A stretch of DNA of 14,817 nt from NCBI GenBank assembly GCA_017304125.1, contig JAFKLV010000256.1:1-14817 (forward strand), in the 5' to 3' direction. The stretch comes from Sphingomonadales bacterium. Its GTDB lineage: Bacteria; Pseudomonadota; Alphaproteobacteria; Sphingomonadales; Sphingomonadaceae. The notes below the pieces were generated by a model that saw only the letters and a list, made by a program, of their open reading frames with translations, made no database searches and was not told where the DNA came from. How positions within the stretch are numbered: the stretch's first letter is position 1; the number at the start of each line of letters is the position of its first letter. The translations under genes were made by a program, and so were the position numbers. This document shows positions 1 through 6,228 of this stretch, piece after piece.

Positions 1-71
1 GGCCAGCCCGCCGAGATCGGCCCAGCGCCACGCCTCCTCGCGGGTCGAGGGAAGATCGAGCACGACGCTCA

Positions 72-72
<1 letters not shown>
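1..72 (-). CDS. sufD: SufD, Fe-S cluster assembly protein (N-terminal 24 codons only)
   Basis: The ATG at 72-70 shares one base with the sufC stop codon (TAATG), and the frame stays open to the window edge. The visible peptide begins MSVVLDLPSTREEAWRWADL. The S/T-R-E-E-A-W-R-x-A/T-D-L block is the usual N-terminal signature of SufD, where the first helix precedes the beta-helix core. SufD pairs with SufB in the SufBC2D scaffold that builds Fe-S clusters in the cytoplasm, and it is involved in iron acquisition by that complex. Position directly after sufC and the coupled start agree with this. Only the extreme N-terminus is in the window, so the call rests on a short motif plus context; the gene continues beyond coordinate 1. 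Confidence 0.85.
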
Positions 73-814
<742 letters not shown>

Positions 815-815
<1 letters not shown>

Positions 816-877
816 CAGTTTCTCAGTTCAAACATGATTTCATGGATAAAAAGGCTGGTGCGTTCGTCGCGGATCAT
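815..877 (-). CDS. Possible 20-codon micro-ORF bridging the small ORF and sufC
   Basis: The 58-base gap between the 97-residue ORF and sufC contains an in-frame 20-residue reading frame beginning MIRDERTSLF and ending MFELRN. Its ATG (877-875) overlaps the previous stop as ATGA, and its TGA (817-815) overlaps the sufC ATG as TGATG. The chain of overlapping stops and starts therefore has no break from the regulator to sufD if this frame is translated. Codons include AGA, CTT and TTT, which are uncommon in the neighbouring genes, so it may be a coupling device rather than a functional peptide, or simply spacer. No family is recognised. The exact fit at both ends is the only positive evidence. 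Confidence 0.25.
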
Positions 878-1167
878 TGCCCGCCCCGTTCGCGCACCAC
901 CGCGGCCACCTTCACCTCGACGCAATCCGCCAGCGGCTCGGGCTGCGTCACCCCGCCGTTGAAGCAGGCGACGGTCGCCGCGCAGGCCGCGCTGTCGATC
1001 GCCGCGTCGCCGCTCGACACGCGCGCGCGGCACGCCGTCACCTTGCCGCCGTCGACCTGCGTCGCGATCCGCAATTTGCGCAGCGAGTTCACGACCACAT
1101 CCTTGGCGGCCGGCGGCGGCGCATCCTGCGTAGAGGCAAGCAGCAGCAGGGCGGGAAGCAGGATCAC
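874..1167 (-). CDS. Small exported or membrane-anchored protein of unknown function in the suf operon
   Basis: A 97-residue frame starting with GTG at 1167-1165, overlapping the sufB TGA as GTGA. It ends at 874, 58 bases before sufC. The first 12 residues (ILLPALLLLAST) are strongly hydrophobic and followed by a proline/alanine stretch, as in a short signal peptide or lone membrane anchor, although no positively charged n-region is visible. The mature part has four cysteines (C46, C62, C68, C82), enough for two disulfides if exported, or metal ligands if not. The closing region contains a beta-like DCVEVKVAAVV strand. I do not recognise a family. Placement between sufB and sufC with a coupled start indicates expression with the Fe-S machinery, but all other SUF proteins are cytosolic, so its role is unclear. 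Confidence 0.7.
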   Translation of the reverse strand: MILLPALLLLASTQDAPPPAAKDVVVNSLRKLRIATQVDGGKVTACRARVSSGDAAIDSAACAATVACFNGGVTQPEPLADCVEVKVAAVVRERGGQ

Positions 1168-2627
1168 CCCACGCTCCCCTCGAGCGAAATGCCGAGCAGC
1201 TTCTGCGCCTCGACCGCGAATTCCATCGGCAGCTGCTGGAGCACCTCGCGCGCGAAGCCGTTGACGATCAACGCCACCGCCGCTTCCTGATCGAGCCCGC
1301 GCGACATGGCGTAGAACAATTGATCCTCGCTGATCTTGCTCGTCGTCGCCTCATGCTCGATCTGCGCCGAGGGGTTGCGCACCTCGATATACGGCACGGT
1401 ATGCGCGCCGCATTGATCGCCGAGCAGCAGGCTGTCGCATTGCGTGAAGTTGCGCACGCCCTCCGCAGTCGGCGCGACGCGCACCAGCCCGCGATAGGTA
1501 TTGTCCGACAGCCCCGCGCTGATCCCCTTCGACACGATCGTCGAGCGGCTGTTCTTGCCGAGGTGGATCATCTTGGTGCCGGTATCGGCCTGCTGGTGGT
1601 GATTGGTCACCGCGACCGAATAGAATTCGCCGACGCTATTCTCGCCCGCCAGCACGCAGGACGGATATTTCCAGGTGATCGCCGAGCCGGTTTCCACCTG
1701 CGTCCAGCTCACCTTGCTGTTCTTGCCCTGGCAGAGCGCGCGCTTGGTGACGAAATTATAGATGCCGCCGACGCCATTTTCGTCGCCGGGATACCAATTC
1801 TGCACCGTCGAATATTTGATCTCGGCATCGTCGAGCGCGACCAGCTCGACCACCGCGGCGTGGAGCTGATTCTCGTCGCGCATCGGCGCAGTGCAGCCTT
1901 CGAGATAGGAGACATAGGCCCCCTTGTCGGCGACGATCAGCGTGCGCTCGAACTGCCCGGTATTCTCCGCATTGATGCGGAAATAGGTCGACAGCTCCAT
2001 CGGGCAGCGCACGCCCGCCGGCACATAGACGAAGGTGCCGTCGGAAAAGACCGCGCTGTTGAGCGTCGCGAAATAATTGTCGTGCTGCGGCACGACCTTG
2101 CCCAGCCACTTCTTCACCAGATCGGGATATTCGCGGATCGCCTCGGAGATCGACAGGAAGATCACCCCCGCCGCCTTCAGTTCCTCGCGGAACGTGGTGG
2201 CGACCGAAACGCTGTCGAACACGGCATCGACCGCGACCTTGCGCGCGCCCTCCACCCCGGCGAGCACCTTCTGCTCCTCGATCGGGATGCCGAGCTTTTC
2301 ATAGGTGCGGCGGATTTCAGGATCGAGCTCGTCGAGCGAGGCGAGCGTCTTCTTCTGCTTCGGCTCGGCGTAATAATAAGCATCCTGATAATCGATCGGC
2401 GGGATCGACAATTTGGCCCAATCGGGCTGCTCCATCTCGAGCCACTGGCGATAGGCCTTGAGCCGCCAGTCGAGCATCCATTGCGGCTCGTTCTTCTTGG
2501 CCGAGATATAGCGCACCGTGTCTTCGGACAGGCCCTTGGGCGCGAAATCCTGCTCGACCTCGGTGGCGAAACCCCATTCGTATTTCTTGGAGACAGCGGC
2601 GAGCGCCTCCTCATTCTTCGTGGCCAT
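1164..2627 (-). CDS. sufB: SufB, Fe-S cluster scaffold protein
   Basis: A 487-residue protein, close to the E. coli SufB length (about 495). SufB is the scaffold on which a nascent cluster is assembled in the SufBC2D complex, using sulfur delivered by SufS with SufE or SufU. Recognisable family blocks are VSKKYEWGF near the N-terminus, HDNYFATLNSAVFSDGTFVYVPAGVRCPMELSTYFRIN (residues 182-219), GCTAPMRDENQLHAAVVEL, the VGEFYSVAVTNHHQQADTGTKM region, and CDSLLLGDQCGAHTVPYIEV (397-416). C406 in CGAHT aligns with the cysteine considered essential in E. coli SufB; this is an inference from motif position. The frame is open upstream, but the ATG at 2627-2625 is chosen: it begins the family N-terminus, has an AGGAGG ribosome site 10 bases ahead, and overlaps the regulator stop as TAATG. 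Confidence 0.98.
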   Translation of the reverse strand: MATKNEEALAAVSKKYEWGFATEVEQDFAPKGLSEDTVRYISAKKNEPQWMLDWRLKAYRQWLEMEQPDWAKLSIPPIDYQDAYYYAEPKQKKTLASLDELDPEIRRTYEKLGIPIEEQKVLAGVEGARKVAVDAVFDSVSVATTFREELKAAGVIFLSISEAIREYPDLVKKWLGKVVPQHDNYFATLNSAVFSDGTFVYVPAGVRCPMELSTYFRINAENTGQFERTLIVADKGAYVSYLEGCTAPMRDENQLHAAVVELVALDDAEIKYSTVQNWYPGDENGVGGIYNFVTKRALCQGKNSKVSWTQVETGSAITWKYPSCVLAGENSVGEFYSVAVTNHHQQADTGTKMIHLGKNSRSTIVSKGISAGLSDNTYRGLVRVAPTAEGVRNFTQCDSLLLGDQCGAHTVPYIEVRNPSAQIEHEATTSKISEDQLFYAMSRGLDQEAAVALIVNGFAREVLQQLPMEFAVEAQKLLGISLEGSVG

Positions 2628-3052
2628 TATGCCAATACCTCCTGCCGCTCGGTAACGAGGCTGGCCAAAGTCACCCCCGCGAGCGCGCCGCGCACCGCCT
2701 GATTCACGACATTCCAATGCGGCTTCACGCGGCAATTTCCTTCCATGGCGCACTCATGATCGCCCATGTCGACGCACGACGTGAGCGCGATCGGCCCTTC
2801 CACCGCCTCGACGATATCGGCAAGGCTGATCGTCGCCGGCGGTCGCGCGAGGCGGAAACCGCCCCCGGTGCCGCGCGCGCTTTCGATCAGCCCGGCGGCG
2901 GACAGCCGGCTGACCAGCTTCTGCGCGGTCGGCAGCGGCACCCCGGTCTCTTCCGCCAGCATGGTCGCGTTGAGCCGCCCCGCCCCGCCGCAATGGCGGG
3001 CCGCCGCGGTCATCATCACCACCGCATAATCGGCTAGGCTGGACAGGCGCAT
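2627..3052 (-). CDS. Rrf2/IscR-family Fe-S-responsive regulator of the suf operon
   Basis: A 141-residue Rrf2-type winged-helix regulator and first gene of the suf operon. The N-terminal MRLSSLADYAVVMM and the helix-turn-helix block with VPLPTAQKLVSRLSAAGLIES (about 38-58) followed by the wing GTGGGFRLAR (61-70) are diagnostic. C93, C101 and C107 followed by H112 (CRVKPHW) form the Fe-S ligand cluster. The first cysteine spacing is seven residues (C-x7-C-x5-C), not the x5/x5 of E. coli IscR; this fits the SUF-type Rrf2 subfamily rather than classical IscR. Such proteins generally bind DNA differently with and without cluster, so the expected role is feedback control of the operon. Its stop overlaps the sufB ATG. 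A perfect inverted repeat at 3066-3090 lies 13 bases upstream of its start and is the obvious operator candidate. I leave the symbol blank because iscR and sufR are both used. Confidence 0.93.
   Translation of the reverse strand: MRLSSLADYAVVMMTAAARHCGGAGRLNATMLAEETGVPLPTAQKLVSRLSAAGLIESARGTGGGFRLARPPATISLADIVEAVEGPIALTSCVDMGDHECAMEGNCRVKPHWNVVNQAVRGALAGVTLASLVTERQEVLA
2638..2643 (-). promoter_or_regulatory. Strong ribosome binding site for sufB
   Basis: AGGAGG on the minus strand (CCTCCT on plus) ends 10 bases before the sufB ATG at 2627. It lies inside the last codons of the regulator gene. It settles the sufB start against the longer upstream frame, and it means sufB need not rely only on coupling from the regulator. 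This lets SufB be made in greater amount than the regulator from one mRNA. Confidence 0.85.
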
Positions 3053-3065
3053 GGGTTCAGTGGGT

Positions 3066-3090
3066 CAATCGGATTGATTCGTTCCGATTG
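3066..3090. promoter_or_regulatory. Perfect 8-bp inverted repeat upstream of the suf regulator, candidate operator
   Basis: CAATCGGA (3066-3073) and TCCGATTG (3083-3090) are exact reverse complements separated by 9 bases, giving a 25-bp dyad. It ends 13 bases before the start codon of the Rrf2 regulator, in a 119-bp intergenic region. A 25-bp dyad is the size expected for a dimeric Rrf2/IscR protein, so autoregulation is the simplest reading. The spacer contains GATTC, a GANTC site that CcrM-type methylases of alphaproteobacteria modify. The same dyad in RNA would form an 8-bp stem with a 9-base loop next to the ribosome site, so a 5'-UTR role is also possible. Confidence 0.55.
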
Positions 3091-3139
3091 GCCAGATGGT
3101 CGCCTTGACCGGAGAAATCAAGCCGGTGCGCCATATAAT

Positions 3140-3162
3140 GCCCCGCCCCCGAAGGGGAGGGC
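3140..3162 (-). terminator. GC-rich hairpin after the AraC-family gene, weak intrinsic terminator
   Basis: On the minus strand, nine bases after the AraC-family stop codon, CCCC-TTCG-GGGG forms a stem closed by a UUCG tetraloop and flanked by further imperfect C/G pairs. UUCG loops closed by C-G are unusually stable. The following bases (ATTATATGG) are not a U tract, so this may be a partial terminator or a transcript-end stabiliser separating the AraC gene from the suf operon. Confidence 0.45.
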
Positions 3163-3171
3163 TTAGCAGGC

Positions 3172-4026
3172 TTAAGTGTCGGAAATAATCGGATGCACCT
3201 GCCCGCCCAGCGCGAGCCGTTGCGCCATCGTGAGCTGCGCGAGCCGATTGGGCTCGGTGCGCAATTGCCCCGGGGTGAGGCCGGTGAATTGCTTCAGCTC
3301 GCGGATCAGATGCGACTGATCGTAAAAGCCCACCGCGAGCAACTGATCCAGCGTCGCCGAACCGTTCGCCAGCGCCACCGCCGCGCGCAGCGCGCGATAT
3401 TTGCGCGCGAGCAGCTTGGGCGGCGCGCCATACAGCACATTGCACCGCCGCTCGATCTGCCGCCGCGACAGCCCGGTAGCGCAGATCAATTTCTCGATAT
3501 CGGGCGACGGCCTGCCGGCCAGCCACGCGTCGCTCTCCCGCGCAAAGGTGACCGCGCTGCTTTCCCCCTCGGCGATCGATCCCTGAACGAAGGTGGCGGC
3601 GATCGCGACCTTTTCGGCGGTCGTCTTCACCGCGCGCATCCGGTCGCTGACATGGCGCACCGCGGCACCGAAGAACAATTCGCCGTCGATCGCGCGGTTG
3701 AGCATCGTCGACGCGTCGATCCCCATCAGCGCCGCCCAACCGGCGGGCTGGAGCCCCATGCCGATCACCTCGACCGGCCCGTCGGCGCAGGTCCGCATCG
3801 CCCCGCTGGTCGGGCCGACGACATGCACCTCGGGCGCGGGCTGCACCGACCCGTCGGGGAAATGATACGTGCCGTCGCCCCCGCTCAGCCGGAAGCGCAA
3901 CTGCGCATGATCGGCGCGCTCGACATCGTCGAACTGCGGCACATTGGCCGTAAAGTGATAGAATAGCGTGACAAAAGGCTGAAGGCCTTCATCCGGGACT
4001 ACATAGTCCAGCTGAATATCCGCCAC
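3172..4026 (-). CDS. AraC-family transcriptional regulator
   Basis: A 284-residue protein with a GTG start at 4026-4024, preceded by CGGGG as ribosome site. The C-terminal region, about residues 173-258, is an AraC-type double helix-turn-helix. The first helix pair includes ATGLSRRQIERRCNVLYGAPPK and the second is GFYDQSHLIRELKQFTGLTPGQLR (233-256), the most conserved AraC signature. The N-terminal 150 residues (YVVPDEGLQPFVTLFYHF, then VHVVGPTSGAM and VEVIGMGLQPAGWAALMG) resemble the beta-rich sensory domain common in short AraC regulators of unknown ligand. It is cytosolic and binds DNA as a regulator. No obvious target is linked: both flanking genes are on the same strand but separated by terminator-like hairpins. 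A TAAAAT -10-like box at 4052-4057 and a small palindrome at 4037-4051 sit upstream, suggesting its own promoter and possibly self-regulation. Confidence 0.9.
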   Translation of the reverse strand: MADIQLDYVVPDEGLQPFVTLFYHFTANVPQFDDVERADHAQLRFRLSGGDGTYHFPDGSVQPAPEVHVVGPTSGAMRTCADGPVEVIGMGLQPAGWAALMGIDASTMLNRAIDGELFFGAAVRHVSDRMRAVKTTAEKVAIAATFVQGSIAEGESSAVTFARESDAWLAGRPSPDIEKLICATGLSRRQIERRCNVLYGAPPKLLARKYRALRAAVALANGSATLDQLLAVGFYDQSHLIRELKQFTGLTPGQLRTEPNRLAQLTMAQRLALGGQVHPIISDT

Positions 4027-4036
4027 GTTTCGCGCC

Positions 4037-4051
4037 CCGTTTATTTAACGG
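4037..4051. promoter_or_regulatory. Small palindrome in front of the AraC-family gene
   Basis: CCGTT-TATTT-AACGG is a perfect 5-bp inverted repeat with a 5-base centre. It lies 10 bases upstream of the GTG start and next to the minus-strand TAAAAT -10-like box (4052-4057). It could be an operator for self-control or chance in an AT-rich patch. Confidence 0.3.
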
Positions 4052-4072
4052 ATTTTACAGCAAAGGGCTCGG

Positions 4073-4109
4073 AAAGAAAAGCGGCCCGGCTACGTGGGTA
4101 GCCGGGCCG
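4073..4109 (-). terminator. Strong intrinsic terminator, minus strand
   Basis: CGGCCCGGCTA (4082-4092) and TAGCCGGGCCG (4099-4109) are perfect 11-bp complementary arms with a 6-base loop. Read on the minus strand the stem is followed by C-TTTT-C-TTT-CC, a proper U-rich tract. On the plus strand the following bases are not U-rich, so it works in the minus direction. It is 230 bases beyond the ggt stop codon, unusually far for a plain ggt terminator, which suggests a separate transcript ends here. It also insulates the AraC gene. Confidence 0.88.
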
Positions 4110-4170
4110 GAAAGTCGAGAACCCCTGTTACCAAAGGCTCTTCGGGTCGCATCACTCTTAGACCCTGCTG
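4073..4170 (-). ncRNA. Candidate small RNA ending at the intrinsic terminator
   Basis: The 313-base gap 4027-4339 has no convincing protein gene. Just upstream of the strong terminator (minus strand) come two more hairpins: GGGTC/GACCC (plus 4161-4165 with 4144-4148) and AGAGCC/GGTTCT (plus 4136-4141 with 4118-4123, one G-U pair). The series of short stems ending in a GC-rich terminator with a U tract is the usual shape of a bacterial trans-acting small RNA. The upstream part, 4181-4340, is notably AT-rich for this genome, as promoter regions are. The 5' end is not determined; no clear -35/-10 pair was found. It could also be a structured 3' UTR of ggt. I do not match it to a named RNA family. 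Confidence 0.4.
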
Positions 4171-4238
4171 GCCGCGCGAAGTATTGGACAGATTCGACGT
4201 TACCAGCGTTCGATTCATACAAAACCCGCAAGTCTTTG

Positions 4239-4271
4239 ATTTGATCTTGCTAATATTTCAGTTCATCAAAT
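4239..4271. repeat. Inverted repeat in the AT-rich gap upstream of the candidate small RNA
   Basis: ATTTGAT (4239-4245) and ATCAAAT (4265-4271) are perfect 7-bp inverted arms separated by 19 bases, with an extra TTTGAT copy overlapping the left arm at 4235-4240. It lies between the ggt stop and the candidate small RNA body. It may be a regulator site or a weak stem. Two GANTC methylation sites (4191-4195, 4212-4216) are close by. Confidence 0.35.
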
Positions 4272-4339
4272 TGACAGCGCAGTCATTCCAAATGCCGTCC
4301 CAAATTGTAACAAAAGGACACGACGCGCTAATTTCTACT

Positions 4340-6100
4340 TCACCGCGGCGCCGGAACAGCCACCGACTCGACCGGCACACGGCCCTCGCGACGCGGGTCA
4401 TAGCCCCCGTCGATTCGCCCGTTGCGCACGATCACCCCCTGCAGACCCGAATCCTCGCCCTGCCCCGGCTTGAGCGTGACGCCGCGCGCCGCGAGCCCGT
4501 CGAGCACCGTGCGCGGGAAGCGATCGACCTCGCCGTTGAAGTTGGCCCCGCGCGCGACGAGATTGGGCAGCGCGAGCGCATCCTGCATCGACAGCCCCCA
4601 ATCGACCGCCGCGACCATCGACTTGCCGACATAAGCGAGGATCGCATTCCCCCCGGCCGACCCCAGCGCGCCGGCAAAGCCGCGTTCGCCGTCGAGCAGC
4701 ACCAGCGGGGTCATCGACGAACGCGGGCGCTTGCCCCCGGCAACGGCATTGGCAGCCGGCCGCCCGTCGGCATCGCGCGGGGTGAAGGAGAAATCGGTCA
4801 TCTGATTGTTGAGGAAGAAACCGTCGACCATCCGCCCCGAGCCGAAGATCGATTCGACCGTGGTGGTCATCGACACGACATTGCCGTGCGCATCGCCGAC
4901 GATGAAATGCGAGGTGCCCATCGGCTCCAGCGTGCGATCGACCCCGGCGAGCGTCGCGCCCGGCGGGTTGCCGGCGGCGGGCGGCGGGCCGGCGCGCTCA
5001 CCGATCAGCTTGGCGCGCGACGCGATATAAGCGGGGTCGAGCAGCCCCGCGACCGGCACCGAAACGAACGCCGGATCGCCGACGTAGCGATCGCGATCGG
5101 CGTACATGATGCGGCTCGCCTCGGCGAATTCGAACCACGCCTGTGGATCCTGCGGCCCGCGCGTCGCGATATCGGTCTGTTCGAGCAGCCCGAGCAGTTC
5201 GAGCGTCCCGACCCCGCTGGCCGGCGGCGGCGGCGCGCAGACCAGATCGACGCGATACGGGCGGCAGATCGCCTCGCGCTCGACCGGGCGGTAGCCGGCG
5301 AGATCGGCCAGCGTCATCGCCCCGGCATGCGCGCCCTGATGAACGCGGTCGACGATCGCCTGCGCGGTGCGCCCGGCATAAAGCGCGGACGGCCCCTCGT
5401 TCGCCAGCCGGTTGAGGAAAGCGGCAAAGGCCGGGTTGCGCAGCCGGTCCCCCGCGCCGACCCGCCCGCCGCCGGGCCTGGCGAAATAGGCCTCGACGTC
5501 GGGCGCCGAGGATTGCGGGAACATCGAGCTGGCGAGGAAGCGACCGAGCCGCGGCGAGACGATGAACCCGTCGCGCGCAGTGCGCTCGGCATCGCCGAAC
5601 AAAGTGCGCCACGGCAATTTGCCATGTTCGTCGTGGACCAGCGCGAGCATCTTCACCGCACCGGGCACGCCGGTCGCGCGCCCGCTGAGCACCGCGGTGG
5701 CGAAGGGCAAGGGCTTGCCATTGTCGTCGAGGAACATGTCCGGCGTCGCGCCGGCGGGCGCGGTTTCGCGGCCGTCATAGACCCGCACCTTGCGCGTCGC
5801 GCCGTCATAATAGGTCATGAACGCGCCGCCGCCGATGCCCGAGCTTTGCGGCTCGACCAGCGACAGCATCGCCTGCACCGCAACCGCGGCATCCGCCGCG
5901 CTGCCGCCGCGCCGCAGCACCGCCATCCCGGCCTCGGCCGCGAGCGGATTGGCCGCCGCGACGAAGATTTGCGCCTGCTTGGTCTCCGTTGCCGGTGCGG
6001 CGGGCGCAGCCGGCGCCGCGACATGCGCGGCAGGCGCCGCCGCGCAGGACGCGAGCAAGGCAGCGGTGACGGTGGCGAAAAGCGTGTTGGCCAGCTTCAT
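4340..6100 (-). CDS. ggt: Gamma-glutamyltranspeptidase, predicted lipoprotein
   Basis: A 586-residue Ntn-hydrolase that cleaves the gamma-glutamyl bond of glutathione and related peptides, transferring the group to water or amino acids in the periplasm. The proenzyme cuts itself just before the nucleophile T396 in MGTSHFIVGDAHGNVVSMT, giving a large N-terminal and small C-terminal subunit. Other family landmarks are GGSAADAAVAVQAML (65-79), GIGGGAFM (88-95), YDGRETAP (108-115, substrate-carboxylate arginine R111), FFLNNQMTDFS (428-438), KRPRSSMTP (457-465) and GSAGGN (480-485). The N-terminus has a lipobox LASC (C19) after a hydrophobic segment, then an alanine/proline linker to about residue 40, so it is probably anchored to a membrane rather than freely soluble. 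The ATG at 6100 is chosen over an upstream in-frame start because it begins this signal and has GGGGAG five bases ahead. It is divergent from the acyl-CoA synthetase gene. Confidence 0.95.
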   Translation of the reverse strand: MKLANTLFATVTAALLASCAAAPAAHVAAPAAPAAPATETKQAQIFVAAANPLAAEAGMAVLRRGGSAADAAVAVQAMLSLVEPQSSGIGGGAFMTYYDGATRKVRVYDGRETAPAGATPDMFLDDNGKPLPFATAVLSGRATGVPGAVKMLALVHDEHGKLPWRTLFGDAERTARDGFIVSPRLGRFLASSMFPQSSAPDVEAYFARPGGGRVGAGDRLRNPAFAAFLNRLANEGPSALYAGRTAQAIVDRVHQGAHAGAMTLADLAGYRPVEREAICRPYRVDLVCAPPPPASGVGTLELLGLLEQTDIATRGPQDPQAWFEFAEASRIMYADRDRYVGDPAFVSVPVAGLLDPAYIASRAKLIGERAGPPPAAGNPPGATLAGVDRTLEPMGTSHFIVGDAHGNVVSMTTTVESIFGSGRMVDGFFLNNQMTDFSFTPRDADGRPAANAVAGGKRPRSSMTPLVLLDGERGFAGALGSAGGNAILAYVGKSMVAAVDWGLSMQDALALPNLVARGANFNGEVDRFPRTVLDGLAARGVTLKPGQGEDSGLQGVIVRNGRIDGGYDPRREGRVPVESVAVPAPR

Positions 6101-6228
6101 ACGGGCTCCCCGACGATCGTTATTTGCCGATCGCGATAGCGGCGGCCATTCGCCCCGTCCACGCCTGCGCCGCCTATCCTTGCCCGCCAATCGGCCTTAG
6201 GGTCGCGGTTGCAGCATCCGGAGCCCAC

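Noticed and set aside
2628..2753. A 42-residue N-terminal extension of SufB
   Set aside because: It would overlap the regulator gene in another frame and lacks similarity to SufB; the ATG at 2627 has AGGAGG and the normal family start.
3134..3139. TATAAT on the plus strand between the suf regulator and the AraC gene
   Set aside because: It points into the antisense of the AraC gene with no -35 partner; no plus-strand gene is there.
4110..4150. tRNA-like T-arm resemblance (GGGGTTCTCGAC) on the minus strand
   Set aside because: No acceptor stem, anticodon arm or CCA end can be built around it.
4090..4218. A 42-codon minus-strand frame in the ggt-AraC gap (starts MNRTLVTSNL, stop in the terminator arm)
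   Set aside because: Only about 58% G/C at third codon positions against very high values in neighbouring genes, weak ribosome site, and its end falls inside the terminator stem. A small RNA explains the region better, though translation is not excluded.
4271..4276. Perfect TTGACA -35 box on the plus strand
   Set aside because: No -10 box at 16-18 bases downstream and no plus-strand gene or RNA follows; probably chance in an AT-rich stretch.
4094..6139. A plus-strand open frame opposite ggt, and similar long antisense frames at 1320-2702 (plus) and 6097-7965 (minus)
   Set aside because: Same reason: low-complexity R/A/G/D/H composition, no motifs, and the opposite strand carries complete, conserved enzymes.
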